37,488 nucleotides of DNA from assembly GCF_014696345.1 (NCBI RefSeq), contig NZ_JACJPY010000039.1:1-37488 (forward strand), given 5' to 3'. How positions within the stretch are numbered: the stretch's first letter is position 1; each line of letters opens with the position of its first letter. A program made the translations under genes and the position numbers. Under the pieces are notes generated by a model that saw only the letters and a list, made by a program, of their open reading frames with translations, ran no database searches and had not been told where the DNA came from. This DNA comes from Pseudanabaena cinerea FACHB-1277 (GTDB taxonomy: Bacteria > Cyanobacteriota > Cyanobacteriia > Pseudanabaenales > Pseudanabaenaceae). Below, piece after piece: positions 1-6,567 of the stretch.

Positions 1-2
1 TT

Positions 3-143
3 GTTCGTCCATTTCGCGGTATCCATAAAAAGTATCTGCATCTCTATGTAGCCATGTTTGAGTGGGCTTACAATTTACGTTGGATTGATTTTGACTTCCT
101 CCGCCGTCTTCTTGTCCCTCCTTTCACCTATTTACCCACATGA
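3..143 (+). pseudogene. C-terminal end of an IS1595/ISXO2-type transposase (cut by window edge)
   Basis: A reading frame open from the window edge to a TGA at 141-143 encodes 46 residues. It contains the stretch KKYLHLYVAMFEWAYNLRWI followed by FLRRLL and PTYLPT-like ending. This resembles the conserved C-terminus of ISXO2-like (IS1595 family) DDE transposases, which end with a KYL-LY-A-F-W-YNL segment and a short FLRALL tail. Only the tail lies in the window, so whether the element is intact cannot be seen. No terminal inverted repeat or target duplication was recognised downstream. The frame overlaps the start of the small ORF at 58-285, which suggests the element inserted into or next to that gene. 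Confidence 0.6.
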
Positions 144-285
144 GCGAAAATATTATGATGACCAAAATCGCAACTTAATCTCCCAACTCTCCAAAATGCT
201 ACCACCAAAGGGACGAGAAGCAATTTGGGAAAAGCTGCAAACACAAAAAGCAAAACTTCACGCCAGACCAGAAATTTTAGTATGA
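58..285 (+). CDS. Small hypothetical protein, possibly the antitoxin-like partner of the next gene (5' end uncertain)
   Basis: The frame opens at a TTG (58) and ends at a TGA that overlaps the ATG of the next gene (ATGA, 282-285), the usual arrangement of coupled two-gene modules. The first ~28 codons coincide with the transposase tail in another frame, so the true start is doubtful; the first in-frame ATG is at 196. The C-terminal half (LSKMLPPKGREAIWEKLQ and following) is charged and helical. No known domain is recognised. The gene may have lost its original 5' end to the upstream insertion element. The role as antitoxin is inferred only from overlap and size. Confidence 0.35.
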   Translation: MSGLTIYVGLILTSSAVFLSLLSPIYPHERKYYDDQNRNLISQLSKMLPPKGREAIWEKLQTQKAKLHARPEILV

Positions 286-677
286 TTTTTTTGGTTGATC
301 ATAATATTGAAGGTCATGCCTTGCTTTTGGCAGGAAGACTCACCAATCAAGGCCGGTTGGATTTATTACCTATTCGTTTTGCATTATTAGAAGATGTGGG
401 ATTACCAGTAAATAGCAGCGATCGCGTAGTTTGGCGATTTGCTCAAGCAAACCAAATGCTCTTGCTAACCGCCAATAGGCGAATGAAAGGGAAAGACTCA
501 CTAGAAGAAGTATTGCAAGAAGGAAACACCTCTACCTCTCTGCCCGTTGTCACAGTTGGAGATGCTAAGCGAATTTTAACTGATAGTAATTATCGATATC
601 TTTGTCTAAACCGCCTTCTAGAAACAGTTCTATATCTAGATAATTATTTAGGGACACGCCGAGTTTTCATACCATAA
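282..677 (+). CDS. DUF5615/PIN-like small protein, possible toxin-type component
   Basis: The 131-residue protein begins MIFLVDHNIEGHA, with an early aspartate as in PIN-like (DUF5615/Mut7-C-type) proteins, and later has LLLTANRRMKGKDSLEEVL, where a PIN-like fold would place a second acidic cluster. Related cyanobacterial proteins are often labelled ACP S-malonyltransferase, which I believe is a mis-annotation. The start at 282 overlaps the stop of the preceding ORF and fits the fold; a longer frame from 225 is possible but would overlap it extensively. A toxin-like nuclease role is inference from fold and pairing only. Confidence 0.5.
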   Translation: MIFLVDHNIEGHALLLAGRLTNQGRLDLLPIRFALLEDVGLPVNSSDRVVWRFAQANQMLLLTANRRMKGKDSLEEVLQEGNTSTSLPVVTVGDAKRILTDSNYRYLCLNRLLETVLYLDNYLGTRRVFIP

Positions 678-686
678 TTTTTATCA

Positions 687-756
687 GCGATCGCCTATTC
701 CATCAAAAATAACTTTAGCGATCGCCTATTCCGTCAAAAACATATTTAGCGATCGC
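687..756. repeat. Three HIP1 octamers at exact 31-bp spacing
   Basis: GCGATCGC occurs at 687-694, 718-725 and 749-756, exactly 31 bp apart. The first two copies share the longer unit GCGATCGCCTATTCC-TCAAAAA, and the second and third are preceded by TTTAGCG. The third copy diverges after the octamer. The unit lies in the 223-bp gene-free gap between the toxin-like gene and tRNA-Val. Confidence 0.75.
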
Positions 757-900
757 ATGAATAAACCTGATGACAAAAATATTCCGACCGATACATTTGA
801 TAGTGGATAGTGATCTGCAAGTAGTGGTAAAGCTAATTGCTTAACCAGCATAGTTTTCGTAGAATGTTTACTAACATTGACTGAGAGGAAGTATTAAATA

Positions 901-974
901 TGAACGCAAATGGACTCGAACCATCGACCCCCACGATGTCAACGTGGTGCTCTAACCAACTGAGCTATGCGTTC
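901..974 (-). tRNA. tRNA-Val (GAC anticodon)
   Basis: On the minus strand the sequence begins GAACGCA and the 3' acceptor strand is TGCGTTC with discriminator A, giving a perfect 7-bp acceptor stem. The D arm (AGCTCAGTTGGTTAGAGC) and the T arm with GGTTCGAGTCC are canonical. The anticodon stem CCACG/CGTGG encloses TTGACAT, so the anticodon is GAC, valine. CCA is not encoded. Confidence 0.95.
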
Positions 975-1032
975 TGACGGACTAATAATATAACATAATG
1001 GGGATAAATTCAACAGAGGTATCTCAAAATCT

Positions 1033-1290
1033 ATGAAATTAATTTTGTATAGTAAGCAGGGCTGTTGTTTATGTGAGGGTTTGCTAACAAAATTACAACA
1101 GGTCAAAAATGTGGAATTTGAGTTGGAAACTAGAGATATCACCACTAACTCAGAATGGTTCGATCGCTACCAATATGAGATCCCTGTCCTGTGCTTGGTC
1201 AATGCTCAACAGCAAGAGCAGGAGTTACCCCGCCTATCACCGCGATCGCCCATAGAAAAACTAGAGAAACTACTTAAAAACGCAGCTTAA
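1033..1290 (+). CDS. Glutaredoxin-family (DUF836-like) small thiol protein
   Basis: The 85-residue protein starts with a beta strand (MKLILYSKQG) followed directly by CCLC at residues 11-14, a CxxC redox motif at the N-terminus of a helix, as in glutaredoxin-like DUF836 proteins. It later has a cis-Pro segment (YEIPVLCLV) typical of the thioredoxin fold. The expected role is cytosolic thiol-disulfide exchange. The physiological substrate is unknown. It stands alone between tRNA-Val and the ProA-like gene, which points the opposite way. Confidence 0.75.
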   Translation: MKLILYSKQGCCLCEGLLTKLQQVKNVEFELETRDITTNSEWFDRYQYEIPVLCLVNAQQQEQELPRLSPRSPIEKLEKLLKNAA

Positions 1291-1338
1291 AACTACAGTA
1301 CTTTGCCCTGTCAGGGTTACTGGTTTTACGGCACAGCC

Positions 1339-2646
1339 CTAAACCTTATGTCCGTTGTGATAGGAAAGTTGACTAGTTAGCACCTGCTTAGTTGTCGTGA
1401 GCGCATAGATGTCAATCATGCCAGGATATCTAGATGCGCCCCTAGTTTTGAGACTCGACATTCCCAAGGCAATTTTCATATCACCACTATCTCCAAGTCG
1501 GGCGCAACGCTTAAAGCGACTATGGGCATTCACAAAAATGCTGCTGCTGTTGACCTGACCCACAAAGTGATCGCGTTCCGATAGCGAGTCAGTCAGGATG
1601 ACATCCGCATGACCACTACTATATTGATTGATCCAAGCGATCGCCTCCTGAATATCCTCCACAATTTTGATAGCGATCGTCTCATCTAAATAAGAACTAC
1701 CCCAAATATCCTCAGACTCAATTGCCAGATCATGAAAACTCTGCCCCAGAGACTCATTCTGCAAAGACTCTAACCATTGCCGAAAGAATGCTGTTGTCGC
1801 AGGACAGCCCCGCACCCGCAAGCCCTGTTTTTTCAACCGACAAATCCATTCTCCCAAGCCGCGCTCTAGCCATGACCGATGGATTACCACCTTATCGATC
1901 GCGTTGACTGCATCAGGATCGCCCTTACGACTTTGCAAAATCACGTCTTGGGCAAAATCTAAGTCCCCTGAAGGGGCTAAATACAAATAGCAGTTCCCCA
2001 TAGCCATTGGCAAAGCCGAGATCGTTGCCTGTTTGCTAATTTGATGCACAAAACTAGGACGACCATAGGAGATCACTAGCCGTAAATATTTTTCCTGCAC
2101 AACTAGTTCCTTCAAGGTCACACCCATGGGCAGTACAGTCATACAGGCTTCAGAAAAGCCCTGCTCAACCAAAACATTGCGTGCAATATTAGCGATCGCC
2201 TGTTGAGTATGACTGCTCTCAGTTCCCCCTTTCAAAATGATTGTATTGCCCACCTTTAGACACATTCCTGCCGCGATCAGCCCCAAATGCGGAAAACCTT
2301 CATATACAAAAGCCACTACCCCCAAAGGCACACGCTGATAGCCATTAAGCCCCCCTTGCAATGTCAATGGATCGGATAAGCTGGCAATCTGCTTAAGACC
2401 ATCAATTATATTATTGAGCCGATCTGGAGTGAGTTTGAGCCACTCTAAAAGCAGTTCAGGCACAGCCATCTCGCGACTTGATTCCAGATCTAAAGTATTT
2501 GCTTCTAAAATCAGGTTTTTATGATGTTTGACCGATTCGGCAAGCTTTAGCAACAAATTATCGCGTACATGGCTAGAGGTTTGTCCTAGTTGCAATGCTG
2601 CGACGTGGGATTTATAAAGGAAGCCTGTTAGGTCTTCTGGTGACAT
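1339..2646 (-). CDS. ProA-like glutamate-5-semialdehyde dehydrogenase paralogue lacking the catalytic Cys
   Basis: The 435-residue protein has the length and layout of gamma-glutamyl phosphate reductase (ProA, proline synthesis): RVPLGVVAFVYEGFPH, a NAD(P)-binding region with GNTIILKGG, and a C-terminal VNAHSRF segment. In ProA the nucleophile lies in the motif (P)AxCNAxET. Here the matching stretch is DPDAVNAIDK, residues 243-252, with Val247 (codon GTC at 1908-1906) where Cys is expected and Lys for the Thr. The C-terminal consensus (VNASTRF-DGxxFGxGAE) is also altered. It is therefore probably a non-catalytic or repurposed paralogue; cyanobacteria often carry a second, canonical proA. Fold assignment is firm, activity is not. 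Confidence 0.75.
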   Translation of the reverse strand: MSPEDLTGFLYKSHVAALQLGQTSSHVRDNLLLKLAESVKHHKNLILEANTLDLESSREMAVPELLLEWLKLTPDRLNNIIDGLKQIASLSDPLTLQGGLNGYQRVPLGVVAFVYEGFPHLGLIAAGMCLKVGNTIILKGGTESSHTQQAIANIARNVLVEQGFSEACMTVLPMGVTLKELVVQEKYLRLVISYGRPSFVHQISKQATISALPMAMGNCYLYLAPSGDLDFAQDVILQSRKGDPDAVNAIDKVVIHRSWLERGLGEWICRLKKQGLRVRGCPATTAFFRQWLESLQNESLGQSFHDLAIESEDIWGSSYLDETIAIKIVEDIQEAIAWINQYSSGHADVILTDSLSERDHFVGQVNSSSIFVNAHSRFKRCARLGDSGDMKIALGMSSLKTRGASRYPGMIDIYALTTTKQVLTSQLSYHNGHKV

Positions 2647-2666
2647 ATTTTGTTCTCAATTATTTC

Positions 2667-3092
2667 CTAAAAATCTCGATGACGCAGCAAGACAATTCGC
2701 CATACCAACAAGCCTATGATCGTAAACAATAATATGACTAGGGGGACAATTAAAACTGATTTGAGGTTGAGCGCCCAGAGCATAATTAATGCGAAAAATA
2801 GACAAGACATCCCATAAATTAGGGCTGTTTCTAGGAAGGGATATGGCTGCTGCTGCTGGTCATCGCGAATTGGTTGCCACTTGCCAATCCACTGCCAAGT
2901 GTGGCGATGGTGATCTAGTCCACCAACCTGCAATATTTTATAGCCATCTTCTTCTAACTCAAATAGTAAAGAGCAACGATCGCAGCCGAAGGCATCGGTA
3001 AGAGCGATGGGCATCAGGTTGCCACGCCTGCGAGGGCAGGGGCAGGGGTAAGTTTGCTCTAGATCGATTTTCTGTGGCTGGAGTTTAGGCAC
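2667..3092 (-). CDS. Conserved hypothetical membrane protein with N-terminal Cys motifs
   Basis: The 141-residue protein starts at a GTG. The N-terminal part holds a CPC at residues 17-19 and CDRC at 37-40, a pattern that could bind one zinc ion. A middle soluble part follows (HHRHTWQWIGKWQPI), then two closely spaced hydrophobic segments (about residues 88-105 and 112-132) with a basic end. It looks like a small inner-membrane protein with a cytoplasmic zinc-ribbon-like head. It lies 20 bp upstream of the ProA-like gene on the same strand and may share its transcript. Function unknown. Confidence 0.65.
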   Translation of the reverse strand: MPKLQPQKIDLEQTYPCPCPRRRGNLMPIALTDAFGCDRCSLLFELEEDGYKILQVGGLDHHRHTWQWIGKWQPIRDDQQQQPYPFLETALIYGMSCLFFALIMLWALNLKSVLIVPLVILLFTIIGLLVWRIVLLRHRDF

Positions 3093-3130
3093 TTAATTTG
3101 GCGATCGCTGACGCAAATAAATTTTTTTAT

Positions 3131-3160
3131 TATTTATTATTATTTATTATTATTTATTAT
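3131..3160. repeat. Three exact tandem copies of TATTTATTAT in an AT-only tract
   Basis: TATTTATTAT is repeated three times without change at 3131-3160 and is flanked by runs of T, making about 50 bp of almost pure A/T between the GTG-start gene and tRNA-Leu. Slippage-prone low-complexity DNA; a promoter or UP-like role for tRNA-Leu is possible but not shown. Confidence 0.8.
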
Positions 3161-3231
3161 TTTTTTTGATCATGCTGCATTTTAACAAATTTGTTGTATA
3201 GTGTTATTCGGTCATAATTGAACACACCAAA

Positions 3232-3312
3232 GCGGATGTGGCGGAATTGGTAGACGCGCTAGATTTAGGTTCTAGTATCTTTGATGTGAGAGTTCGAGTC
3301 TCTCCATCCGCA
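3232..3312 (+). tRNA. tRNA-Leu (UAG anticodon)
   Basis: The sequence opens GCGGATG and closes CATCCGC plus discriminator A, a 7-bp acceptor stem. The D arm has GGCGGAATTGGTAGACGC as in leucine tRNAs. The anticodon stem CTAGA/TCTAG encloses TTTAGGT, anticodon TAG. A short class II variable arm precedes AGTTCGAGTCT. Length is 81 nt without encoded CCA. Confidence 0.95.
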
Positions 3313-3336
3313 TAAAAGTCAGAACCGTAACAAGAA

Positions 3337-3369
3337 CCATAAAAGCAGGGCTTAGCCCTGCTTTTATGG
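3337..3369. terminator. Rho-independent-type hairpin after tRNA-Leu
   Basis: A perfect 15-bp inverted repeat (CCATAAAAGCAGGGC / GCCCTGCTTTTATGG) encloses a TTA loop and is followed by TTTT. It lies 25 bp after the tRNA and is the likely terminator of the tRNA transcript. Confidence 0.75.
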
Positions 3370-3438
3370 TTTTGCACCCATGCAAAGCTCTAAATGACCT
3401 GATAAACTTGGTGATAGCTGTAAGCCTAGGTAACAACT

Positions 3439-4434
3439 ATGTCAAATTCTGGGAATGAAAACTTGGTATTGGGCTTGAGCATTTTGCTGACCGCAGGTGT
3501 GGCAGGGGGCGGTTATTGGTTTTTCTCGCAAGCAAATCAGGCAAATAAATCAGCAACAGTCACATCTGCCCCATCAACTACCACACCAGCGATCGCCAGT
3601 CCTAATATTACTGCTAGTCCCAGCAAGCCGTCCGCCAACCCAATGCAAGACATTGAGGTATCTCTGCCCAATCCCAAAGAAATCAACATGGATGGCAGTG
3701 TCACGATGGTGCGCCTAATTAAGCAATTCCAAGTGGGCTACTCTCAGAAAAATCCAGCGATCCCAACGACCTTTGGTATTCCCGATGGGAAACCTAACGG
3801 CACAAATAAAGGTTTAAAGGCTTTAGCTGATCGCCAAATTGTCATTGCTGCCAACTCGCGATCGCTAACTCCTGAAGAGATCCGCCAAGGTATTCGCGCT
3901 ATTCCCATTGCTCGCGATGCCCTCGCCGTTGTCATCGGTGTCAAAAATCCTTTTCAAGGCAGCTTGAGCATGGCACAGCTAAGGGATATTTATCAGGGCA
4001 AAATCACTAACTGGTCGCAGGTGGGCGGAGCCGATGCCCCCATTAAAGTAATCAACCGCGCCAATGCCAGTGGCACACAGTCACTATTTAGGAGCGTGGT
4101 GCTATTAGATGAACCCTTTGCCCCTGATGGAGCTAATTTTGTAACATGGGAACGGGATGAAACCACCGCCATTTTGCAAAGGCTGGGGGATGATGGCATT
4201 AGCTACACAACCGTATCCCAAGCAGTGGGGCAAGAAATTGTGCGAATTGTGCCAATTAATGGGGTAATGCCCACCAACCTTGAAGATATCAGAAATGGCA
4301 ATTATCCCATTAGTCGCACGATTTCCCTTGCGGTCAATCGTCAAATTAGCCCTGCCGTTAAGGAGTTTATTGACTTTGCCCTATCGCCCCGTGGTCAAGA
4401 ATTTGTAAGTAGTTCGGGATTTGTACCGCTCTAG
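3439..4434 (+). CDS. PstS-family phosphate-type substrate-binding protein, membrane-anchored
   Basis: The 331-residue protein has an N-terminal hydrophobic segment (about residues 8-30, LVLGLSILLTAGVAGG) acting as uncleaved anchor or signal, then a Ser/Thr/Pro-rich linker (35-70). A periplasmic binding domain follows, with the PstS-type signatures FQGSLSMAQLRDIYQGKITNW and NRANASGTQSLFR. PstS-like proteins capture phosphate for an ABC importer, or act as sensors. No pst transporter genes are adjacent, so it could instead be an orphan receptor for another oxyanion. The ORF is complete and ends at 4434. Confidence 0.8.
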   Translation: MSNSGNENLVLGLSILLTAGVAGGGYWFFSQANQANKSATVTSAPSTTTPAIASPNITASPSKPSANPMQDIEVSLPNPKEINMDGSVTMVRLIKQFQVGYSQKNPAIPTTFGIPDGKPNGTNKGLKALADRQIVIAANSRSLTPEEIRQGIRAIPIARDALAVVIGVKNPFQGSLSMAQLRDIYQGKITNWSQVGGADAPIKVINRANASGTQSLFRSVVLLDEPFAPDGANFVTWERDETTAILQRLGDDGISYTTVSQAVGQEIVRIVPINGVMPTNLEDIRNGNYPISRTISLAVNRQISPAVKEFIDFALSPRGQEFVSSSGFVPL

Positions 4435-4449
4435 GCGCTCTGAATACTA

Positions 4450-5055
4450 TTAATCCATCCAACCGATATTTTTATTATTGATCTTCTGCAACTGCTCATT
4501 TGACCCTGTGGGACGGGCATAGGGGTTGCGATCGCGGTGGGGATAGGGTTGTTCAACGGGTTGCTTGCGTGGGGTTGCCCGATGATTGGGGGCAGGCTGC
4601 ACGGCTAACTGGGCGGAATCAACTTTATTTAAAGTAACTGCGGGTTGAGCTTCTAAAGATTTAACCTGTTCTGATAATTGAATGTTCGTTTCGGCTAGGC
4701 GGAGATTATCGCGCTTGACTTCTACCAACTGCTGCTCTAGGTCACTCTTGAGGGTCTCGATCGCCGTTAATGACTTTTGCAAAAGTTCCACATTGGTTTT
4801 ACTAAATTGCAATTCCTTTTGCAGGTCGGCTTCACGGCTTTGGGATGCAGCGAGGGCAGACTCTAGGGCATTAACTTGGGCTAGGGCGGCGGTCAATGGG
4901 TCTGCCTTAGCAGCAACATTAGCAGGGGCAGAGACTACGGGAGCAGCTTGCTCATTAACAACTTCGGCTTTGATCTCAAGGATTGACTCATCAGTGCCTT
5001 TTTGTGCCTCATCGCGCAACAAATCTGAAATTCCAACTTTTTTCTTAACTGACAT
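4450..5055 (-). CDS. Coiled-coil partner protein of the adjacent ParA (candidate cargo adaptor)
   Basis: The ATG at 5055 is preferred over the in-frame GTG at 5064, giving 201 residues. The N-terminus is a short basic peptide (MSVKKKVGISDLLRDE) followed by an acidic/Ala-rich stretch. A long coiled coil follows (about residues 60-140), rich in L, E, Q, K and S, then a disordered Pro/Arg/His segment (HRATPRKQPVEQPYPHRDRNPYARP) and the tail NNKNIGWMD with a tryptophan third from the end. It lies just downstream of parA on the same strand. A basic N-terminal peptide that stimulates a ParA ATPase, coiled coil and C-terminal Trp recall McdB and other ParA adaptors, but I cannot confirm homology. 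Confidence 0.6.
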   Translation of the reverse strand: MSVKKKVGISDLLRDEAQKGTDESILEIKAEVVNEQAAPVVSAPANVAAKADPLTAALAQVNALESALAASQSREADLQKELQFSKTNVELLQKSLTAIETLKSDLEQQLVEVKRDNLRLAETNIQLSEQVKSLEAQPAVTLNKVDSAQLAVQPAPNHRATPRKQPVEQPYPHRDRNPYARPTGSNEQLQKINNKNIGWMD

Positions 5056-5080
5056 ACTATTCACAAATGATCAAGAGATT

Positions 5081-5111
5081 AGTAAATAGGTTGCGAAGCA
5101 ACCTATTTACT
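5081..5111. terminator. Perfect 14-bp hairpin with GCGAAGC apex at the parA stop
   Basis: AGTAAATAGGTTGC / GCAACCTATTTACT encloses GAA, so the apex is GCGAAGC on the plus strand. It overlaps the parA TAG stop codon (5112-5110) and sits between parA and its partner gene. There is no clear T-run on the minus strand, so it could modulate or partly terminate the two-gene transcript. Confidence 0.6.
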
Positions 5112-5799
5112 ACAAAATATCGCGGCGCAACTCATCAACCACCCGCCGATAGTCTGCCTCCGCTTCCTTAGCGTTTTTGCCCTTCCACTCAGTCACCAAT
5201 TTGCCCTCAAGTGCCGCCCGCTCATGGGCTTTATAGGCTCGCACAAAGGCATGGAATACAGGTACGCCCACTTCCAAGAGGGTATTTTGCGCCTCCAGAG
5301 CCTCATTGATGCAACGGGGATCGACACGGGTTAGCAATACACGGTGCTTAACCTGGGCGGGGCGCACCGTACTTTTGACCGTATCAATGAGGGCGGTTAA
5401 GTCCATCGGTGCAGGGGGGCTAGGCAAAACTAAATAGTCGGCGATCGCCACTACGGTTGCGAGGGCATGGGAATGTAAGGCTGGCGGTGTATCTACCAAT
5501 ACTAGATCGTAACTGCTCAATTTCGGCAATTTTTTAAGATGGGTGGGATCGATCTCTTTGGCAATATCAAAACCCATACCCCGATCGCTACGGCTCACCC
5601 ACCAAGACAGACTCCCCTGCACATCAGCATCCACCACTAACACCTTTGCCTCCTGTGCCAAGATACCCGCTAGGGCGATCGTGGTGGTAGTTTTGCCAAC
5701 GCCACCCTTGCCATTGGTAATTACAACTATTTTTGGGCTGGAGCTATTGTTTGCAGAATTCGATTCTGGGGCGGGGGATGATTTGGTGGGTTTAGGCAT
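5110..5799 (-). CDS. ParA/MinD-family ATPase (McdA-like candidate)
   Basis: The 229-residue protein has a ~22-residue Ser/Pro-rich leader, then the deviant Walker A motif NGKGGVGKTTTT (signature Lys31 and Lys36), Walker A' VVDADVQGS (about 55-63) and Walker B LVLVDTPP (about 99-106). These residues define ParA ATPases that dimerise on ATP, bind DNA non-specifically and position cargo such as plasmids, chromosomes, chemoreceptors or carboxysomes. The immediately downstream coiled-coil gene is the probable partner. No parB-like DNA-binding gene and no parS repeat is nearby, which speaks against plasmid partitioning and for cargo positioning. MinD is unlikely because a C-terminal amphipathic helix is not evident. 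Confidence 0.85.
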   Translation of the reverse strand: MPKPTKSSPAPESNSANNSSSPKIVVITNGKGGVGKTTTTIALAGILAQEAKVLVVDADVQGSLSWWVSRSDRGMGFDIAKEIDPTHLKKLPKLSSYDLVLVDTPPALHSHALATVVAIADYLVLPSPPAPMDLTALIDTVKSTVRPAQVKHRVLLTRVDPRCINEALEAQNTLLEVGVPVFHAFVRAYKAHERAALEGKLVTEWKGKNAKEAEADYRRVVDELRRDIL

Positions 5800-5827
5800 G
5801 GCGATATCTAAATTATGGATGGGGGGA

Positions 5828-6379
5828 TTAGGGAAGCATTAGCGCCGATTCGAGGGTTTGCAAGGCAACTTCTAGATCATCATTAACAATGGTTAAATCA
5901 AACTCTGCCGCCGCCGCAATTTCTATCTGGGCATGACTGAGCCTTTTGACGATTTGAGCTTCACTATCGGTGCTGCGATCGCGGAGTCTGGTTTCTAAAA
6001 CTGCCATTGATGGCGGGGCAATGAAAATGCGCCTTGCACTAGGGAATGACTGCGCCACCTGACGCGCCCCTTCTAACTCAATTTCTAAAATTATAATTTG
6101 CCCATTGGCGATCGCCTGCTCGATGGGTTGGCGGGGAGTGCCATAGAGATTGCCAGCATATTCCGCCCATTCCAAAAATTCTCCCCCAGCAACCTTTGCT
6201 TCAAATTCTGCCCTTTGCCAAAACCAATATTCCCGCCCATGCTCTTCTCCAGTTCTAGGCGATCGCGTAGTTGCCGAAATCGAAAAGGTGAGGCGATCGG
6301 GATAGCGCTCTAGTAAATTGCGTAATAAAGTACCCTTGCCGACACCGCTCGGTCCTGTAACCACGATCAACTTACCCAT
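5828..6379 (-). CDS. gmk: Guanylate kinase
   Basis: The chosen start (6379) is preceded by GAGGAG at a 6-nt spacing and begins MGKLIVVTGPSGVGKG, with the P-loop at residues 9-16. The GMP-binding segment RSPRTGEEHGREYWF and the lid region with RLRDRSTDS are present. Length (183 residues) is typical. An upstream in-frame ATG at 6466 would add 29 residues that do not resemble the family. The enzyme phosphorylates GMP to GDP in the cytosol. It lies 28 bp upstream of parA on the same strand and may be cotranscribed with it. Confidence 0.93.
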   Translation of the reverse strand: MGKLIVVTGPSGVGKGTLLRNLLERYPDRLTFSISATTRSPRTGEEHGREYWFWQRAEFEAKVAGGEFLEWAEYAGNLYGTPRQPIEQAIANGQIIILEIELEGARQVAQSFPSARRIFIAPPSMAVLETRLRDRSTDSEAQIVKRLSHAQIEIAAAAEFDLTIVNDDLEVALQTLESALMLP

Positions 6380-6567
6380 AGCTAACTCCTCACGGTCTGC
6401 GGCTATGTTATTTCCTGCGTCACATTGTTCTATGTCAAATTTTTCTGTGGTGATTGCCGATTGCATCTGGTCTTACAGCCTGTTGCGGTTTTGAGTAGTA
6501 CAGAAATATTTTTGATTATTAGCGCAAGCATTGATAACCAAAAATATTTCTAGAGTTTAATGTAACC

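Noticed and set aside
687-756. Regular 31-bp repeats as a possible CRISPR array
   Set aside because: The repeated core is only the HIP1 octamer plus neighbouring bases, there are no distinct spacers, and only three units; no cas genes are present.
939-1145. Minus-strand 68-residue frame over tRNA-Val and the glutaredoxin gene
   Set aside because: It overlaps the tRNA and the better-supported plus-strand gene, and has no family resemblance.
5110-5799. ParA as a plasmid partition gene marking an integrated plasmid
   Set aside because: No parB-like DNA-binding gene, parS-like repeats or replication gene nearby, and flanking genes (gmk, gpmI) are chromosomal housekeeping genes.
6380-6466. N-terminal extension of guanylate kinase
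   Set aside because: The ATG at 6379 has a strong GAGGAG site and matches the family start; the extra 29 residues look non-coding.
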